Positions 61,778-64,000 of a DNA stretch of 64,000 bases are shown here, piece after piece. Below the pieces are notes generated by a model that was not told the DNA's origin, searched no databases, and saw only the letters and a list, made by a program, of their open reading frames with translations. How positions within the stretch are numbered: the first letter of the stretch is position 1; the number at the start of each line of letters is the position of its first letter. The position numbers and the translations under genes are program-made. Source of the stretch: Tieghemiomyces parasiticus (Eukaryota > Kickxellomycota > Dimargaritomycetes > Dimargaritales > Dimargaritaceae); the NCBI GenBank assembly GCA_027575765.1, contig JANBPT010000126.1:1-64000 (forward strand), written 5' to 3'.

Positions 61778-63628
61778 ACTGACAGGTCTTAGGGGGGATG
61801 GGGAATAAAAGGTGCGGGAACAGGATACTGGGAGCAAGTGGGCGGTAGAGTGACTGGCGTGGCGGCGGTGAAGATGAGGAGACGGATGAGGCAAGTCACA
61901 TAAAGTGGGAGATAGGGAACCAAAGGAGGACAGGGGCTTCTGGTCGGTGCGAGTCAGGGTGGTTATGGCCGACGCATGGTTGGGAGCAGCGCAGCCTAAG
62001 GGGGCAGCAGCTGTTGCTGCTGCAGATTGGAAACACGGCCTCCGGATGGGTTTTCCAGTTGCAGACCTCACCAATGGCTGAAATACGCTGTCACAAGCTG
62101 CCTCCCCTTCCATCCGCGCCAATCGGCTAGGCGGCGGTGATTGCCTTCCCACCCAACTCCTGACTGCGCTACCTCGCCGTGCTCTGGCCCACCTTGGCTG
62201 GCTTGCGAATAGGAAATTCCCCCACCTTCCCCACGCGCCACCCCCCCCCGTTGGCGCCGCTCATTGGGCCCCGCAGTATCTGCCCTCCGACATTCACACG
62301 CAGGCCCAGCACCCTGCGCGTCCCTGACAGTAAGGTGGCCATAAGCCCTGCCGAGGTTCCCCCGGGGGGACTTCGGAGGGGCTCACTTTCCGCCCTCTAC
62401 GCCTCGTGGGCAGGAGTCAATTTCTCCAGTATCTTCCAAAACAGGAATAAAGACCTTAAAAAGCACACCCTCCCTATGAGGCCCTGTGGCCGGCACCGGT
62501 TTACACAACGCGGGTACGTCGTCCATGACTATGGCTTCTCCGCTGGATCAGGCAGGTAGAACGCGACAATCACTTCCCGCAACCTACTGAGTCCAAGGCT
62601 GCCATACCAAGTCCACTTCAACGGCGCTTCCCGTTCACGTCCCCGGTGCCCTGTGTGACTCGTCCGGCTACTCACCGTAACCGGCTATGCAAGACGAGGA
62701 GTCTACAACGGCGGCCAGGAGACCCGTCGACGGATGTACAATGTAGTATGTACAGTTATCCAGTGGAACTCACGGGACAGCGGGTACTTGTTCCACTCAC
62801 CCGTCGTACCGTCTGATCAAGGGGCTGGGTTGATGGCCACAACGACTCTGACGGCGAGAGGGACAAGTCGAAACACGGGCGTAACGAAGAGCAGCCCTAG
62901 TCGCCAACCATCGCGGTCCACATGCGGTGAAGCCGTAGAGCAATATGAACAGGAGAGGGGGGGGTTTAGAAACAGCCGGCTGTCGAGTGACCTCCTCAGG
63001 TGAGTCGAGGTCAGGAGGATTCAACTGGCATCCCACTCATCTCCTCGCCAACTCGTTGGATATTTAGGCCAGCGGTCTCCCCGCCCAGCACGTTGAGAGT
63101 CACGCGTGGCGCCCTCCAGTCAGTATTTATTTACAATATTATATATGTGGGTTCCAGTCGGCGGTTAACCTTGGCCTAATATAATTCATGTATCCGTTCT
63201 CTTACGTCGCCTACTTCTGCCGCACCTCGAATATCTAGCCCTGTACCGCAACTCAAAGGCGCATTCTCCATTTTTACTGGGTGCCCGACCTACAAGACCC
63301 GCTTCGTCTTTCGCCGTCTCTACCAATACCATTATCGGTGCCTGGGAGCCTAAACGACATCTACACGATACCGCTAGAGCTAGCTTTCGTCTCGAAGCCG
63401 GCGCAGGGAAACAGTCACCGGGGGGGCTAGGGCGATGCCAAGAAGACTCCGCTGACCGCTCCCACCTCCGCACCCCACACGTTTTATACCAGGGCTTCCT
63501 ATTCCGGTGGTGGTGTGCAATCAATCCGCAGTTGAATCGATCACCAGCCACCTTTGTAGAGCCCTATATCATCATCCCCTCCCCCCTTTCCATCTCTCAG
63601 AAACTTTTTGACTCGCCTAGGGTCCGAC
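61778..63628. other. no confident gene
   Basis: About 1.85 kb. The left part is the promoter of the acyl-CoA dehydrogenase gene. Frames at 62179-62559 and 62734-63003 (+) end near donor-like GTAGAA and GTGAGT sites but lack family features, and the first also lacks a good ATG. AT-rich sequence lies at 63120-63160. The pyrimidine-rich 63560-63600 leads into the next gene. Confidence 0.4.
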
Positions 63629-64000
63629 ATGCGTCCCACATTCCGTGGCGTCACCTATGTCTTGCTGGCTCTGGGGTTGTCGGCCCGGGCGGCGCCTACC
63701 GATTCGTGGACCGAGGCCGCCAACGGAGGAGAAAGTCTTGACGAGTTTTACAATTACCTGCTCGCTGCCGTAGGTCATATGGAGATCGCACCTGTGGTTT
63801 CCCAGCCACTCGAGGAATTTCTCCATCCTTGGCCCTCTAAGGGACAATCGCCCGCCTCTCCACTGTGTGATACCATCGCTTTTCGGGACTGCTTCCTCAA
63901 CTGGCCCGCTGCCACCGACGACCCAGCTTGCACAGCCGCGTGGTCAGAAGAACCTTCGTCTTGGGCCGACTCCCTACAGAGCCCTCCAGATGGCTGTTCC
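63629..64000 (+). CDS. start of a secreted orphan protein, cut by the window end
   Basis: Open from ATG 63629 to the last base (124 codons) without a stop. The N-terminus is a signal peptide (MRPTFRGVTYVLLALGLSAR, cleavage probably after ARA). The mature part is acidic with SLDEFYNYLLAAVGH, PLEEFLHPWPS, spaced cysteines (PLCDTIAFRDCFLNWP, DPACTAAWSEE) and several tryptophans. The Cys spacing suggests disulfides in a secreted protein. No family is recognised. The 3' part lies outside the window, so introns or a longer domain cannot be judged. Confidence 0.65.
   Translation, partial: MRPTFRGVTYVLLALGLSARAAPTDSWTEAANGGESLDEFYNYLLAAVGHMEIAPVVSQPLEEFLHPWPSKGQSPASPLCDTIAFRDCFLNWPAATDDPACTAAWSEEPSSWADSLQSPPDGCS

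Noticed and set aside
62179..62559. 126-codon plus-strand frame ending at GCAG/GTAGAA
   Set aside because: No ATG in the early part, no family similarity and no continuing exon. It partly overlaps the likely promoter of the acyl-CoA dehydrogenase gene.

Overview
This is nuclear DNA of a fungus, probably an early-diverging (zygomycete-grade) filamentous lineage. The genes are eukaryotic, split by GT-AG introns of about 70-320 bases (donors mostly GTAAGT/GTGAGT/GTAGGT, acceptors CAG/TAG, branch sites such as CTAAC/CTGAC), with 0.3-3.3 kb between them. A fungal identity fits the two tandem glycine/tyrosine-rich proteins, the EFG1-type rRNA processing factor and the BNA4-type kynurenine monooxygenase. 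The early-diverging placement is an inference from the mix of a Tudor-SN protein, complex I, an Fe-S L-serine dehydratase and an RNF212/Zip3-like RING protein. Nothing looks bacterial, viral or organellar, and I saw no CRISPR array, tRNA, rRNA or intact transposon.

Layout, left to right: a TMEM234-like membrane protein (+) convergent with the PIG-A/GPI3 GPI-anchor transferase (-); an intergenic stretch with a 59-bp hairpin-forming inverted repeat; Tudor-SN (SND1, +); kynurenine 3-monooxygenase (+); two tandem low-complexity paralogues (+) at 15.1 and 17.6 kb; Mediator subunit 13 (-); a many-exon coiled-coil gene of unknown function (+, 26.6-31 kb); a mostly empty 3.3 kb; an orphan protein with a mitochondrial-type N-terminus (+); a free-standing thioesterase (-); an RNF212/Zip3-like RING protein (+); an Fe-S L-serine dehydratase with a mitochondrial-type leader (+); a secreted beta-propeller protein (-); cyclophilin-40 (-); an orphan secreted protein (-); the cohesin regulator PDS5 (+); EFG1 (+); complex I subunit NDUFB7 (-); short/branched-chain acyl-CoA dehydrogenase (-); and the start of another secreted orphan (+) cut by the window end.

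There is no evident gene cluster. Themes recur: chromosome biology (PDS5, the RING protein), mitochondrial amino-acid and acyl metabolism (KMO, L-serine dehydratase, acyl-CoA dehydrogenase, NDUFB7), RNA work (SND1, EFG1), transcription (MED13) and the secretory pathway (PIG-A and three signal-peptide proteins). Gene models were built by hand from reading frame, splice phase and family conservation. Internal exons of recognised genes are reliable. First exons of TMEM234, PIG-A and MED13, and the 3' ends of the RING and coiled-coil genes, are tentative. I found no convincing new multi-gene system. The items most worth a second look are the hairpin, the tandem low-complexity pair, the coiled-coil gene's odd 3' end, the solitary thioesterase and the C-terminal cysteine of the serine dehydratase.
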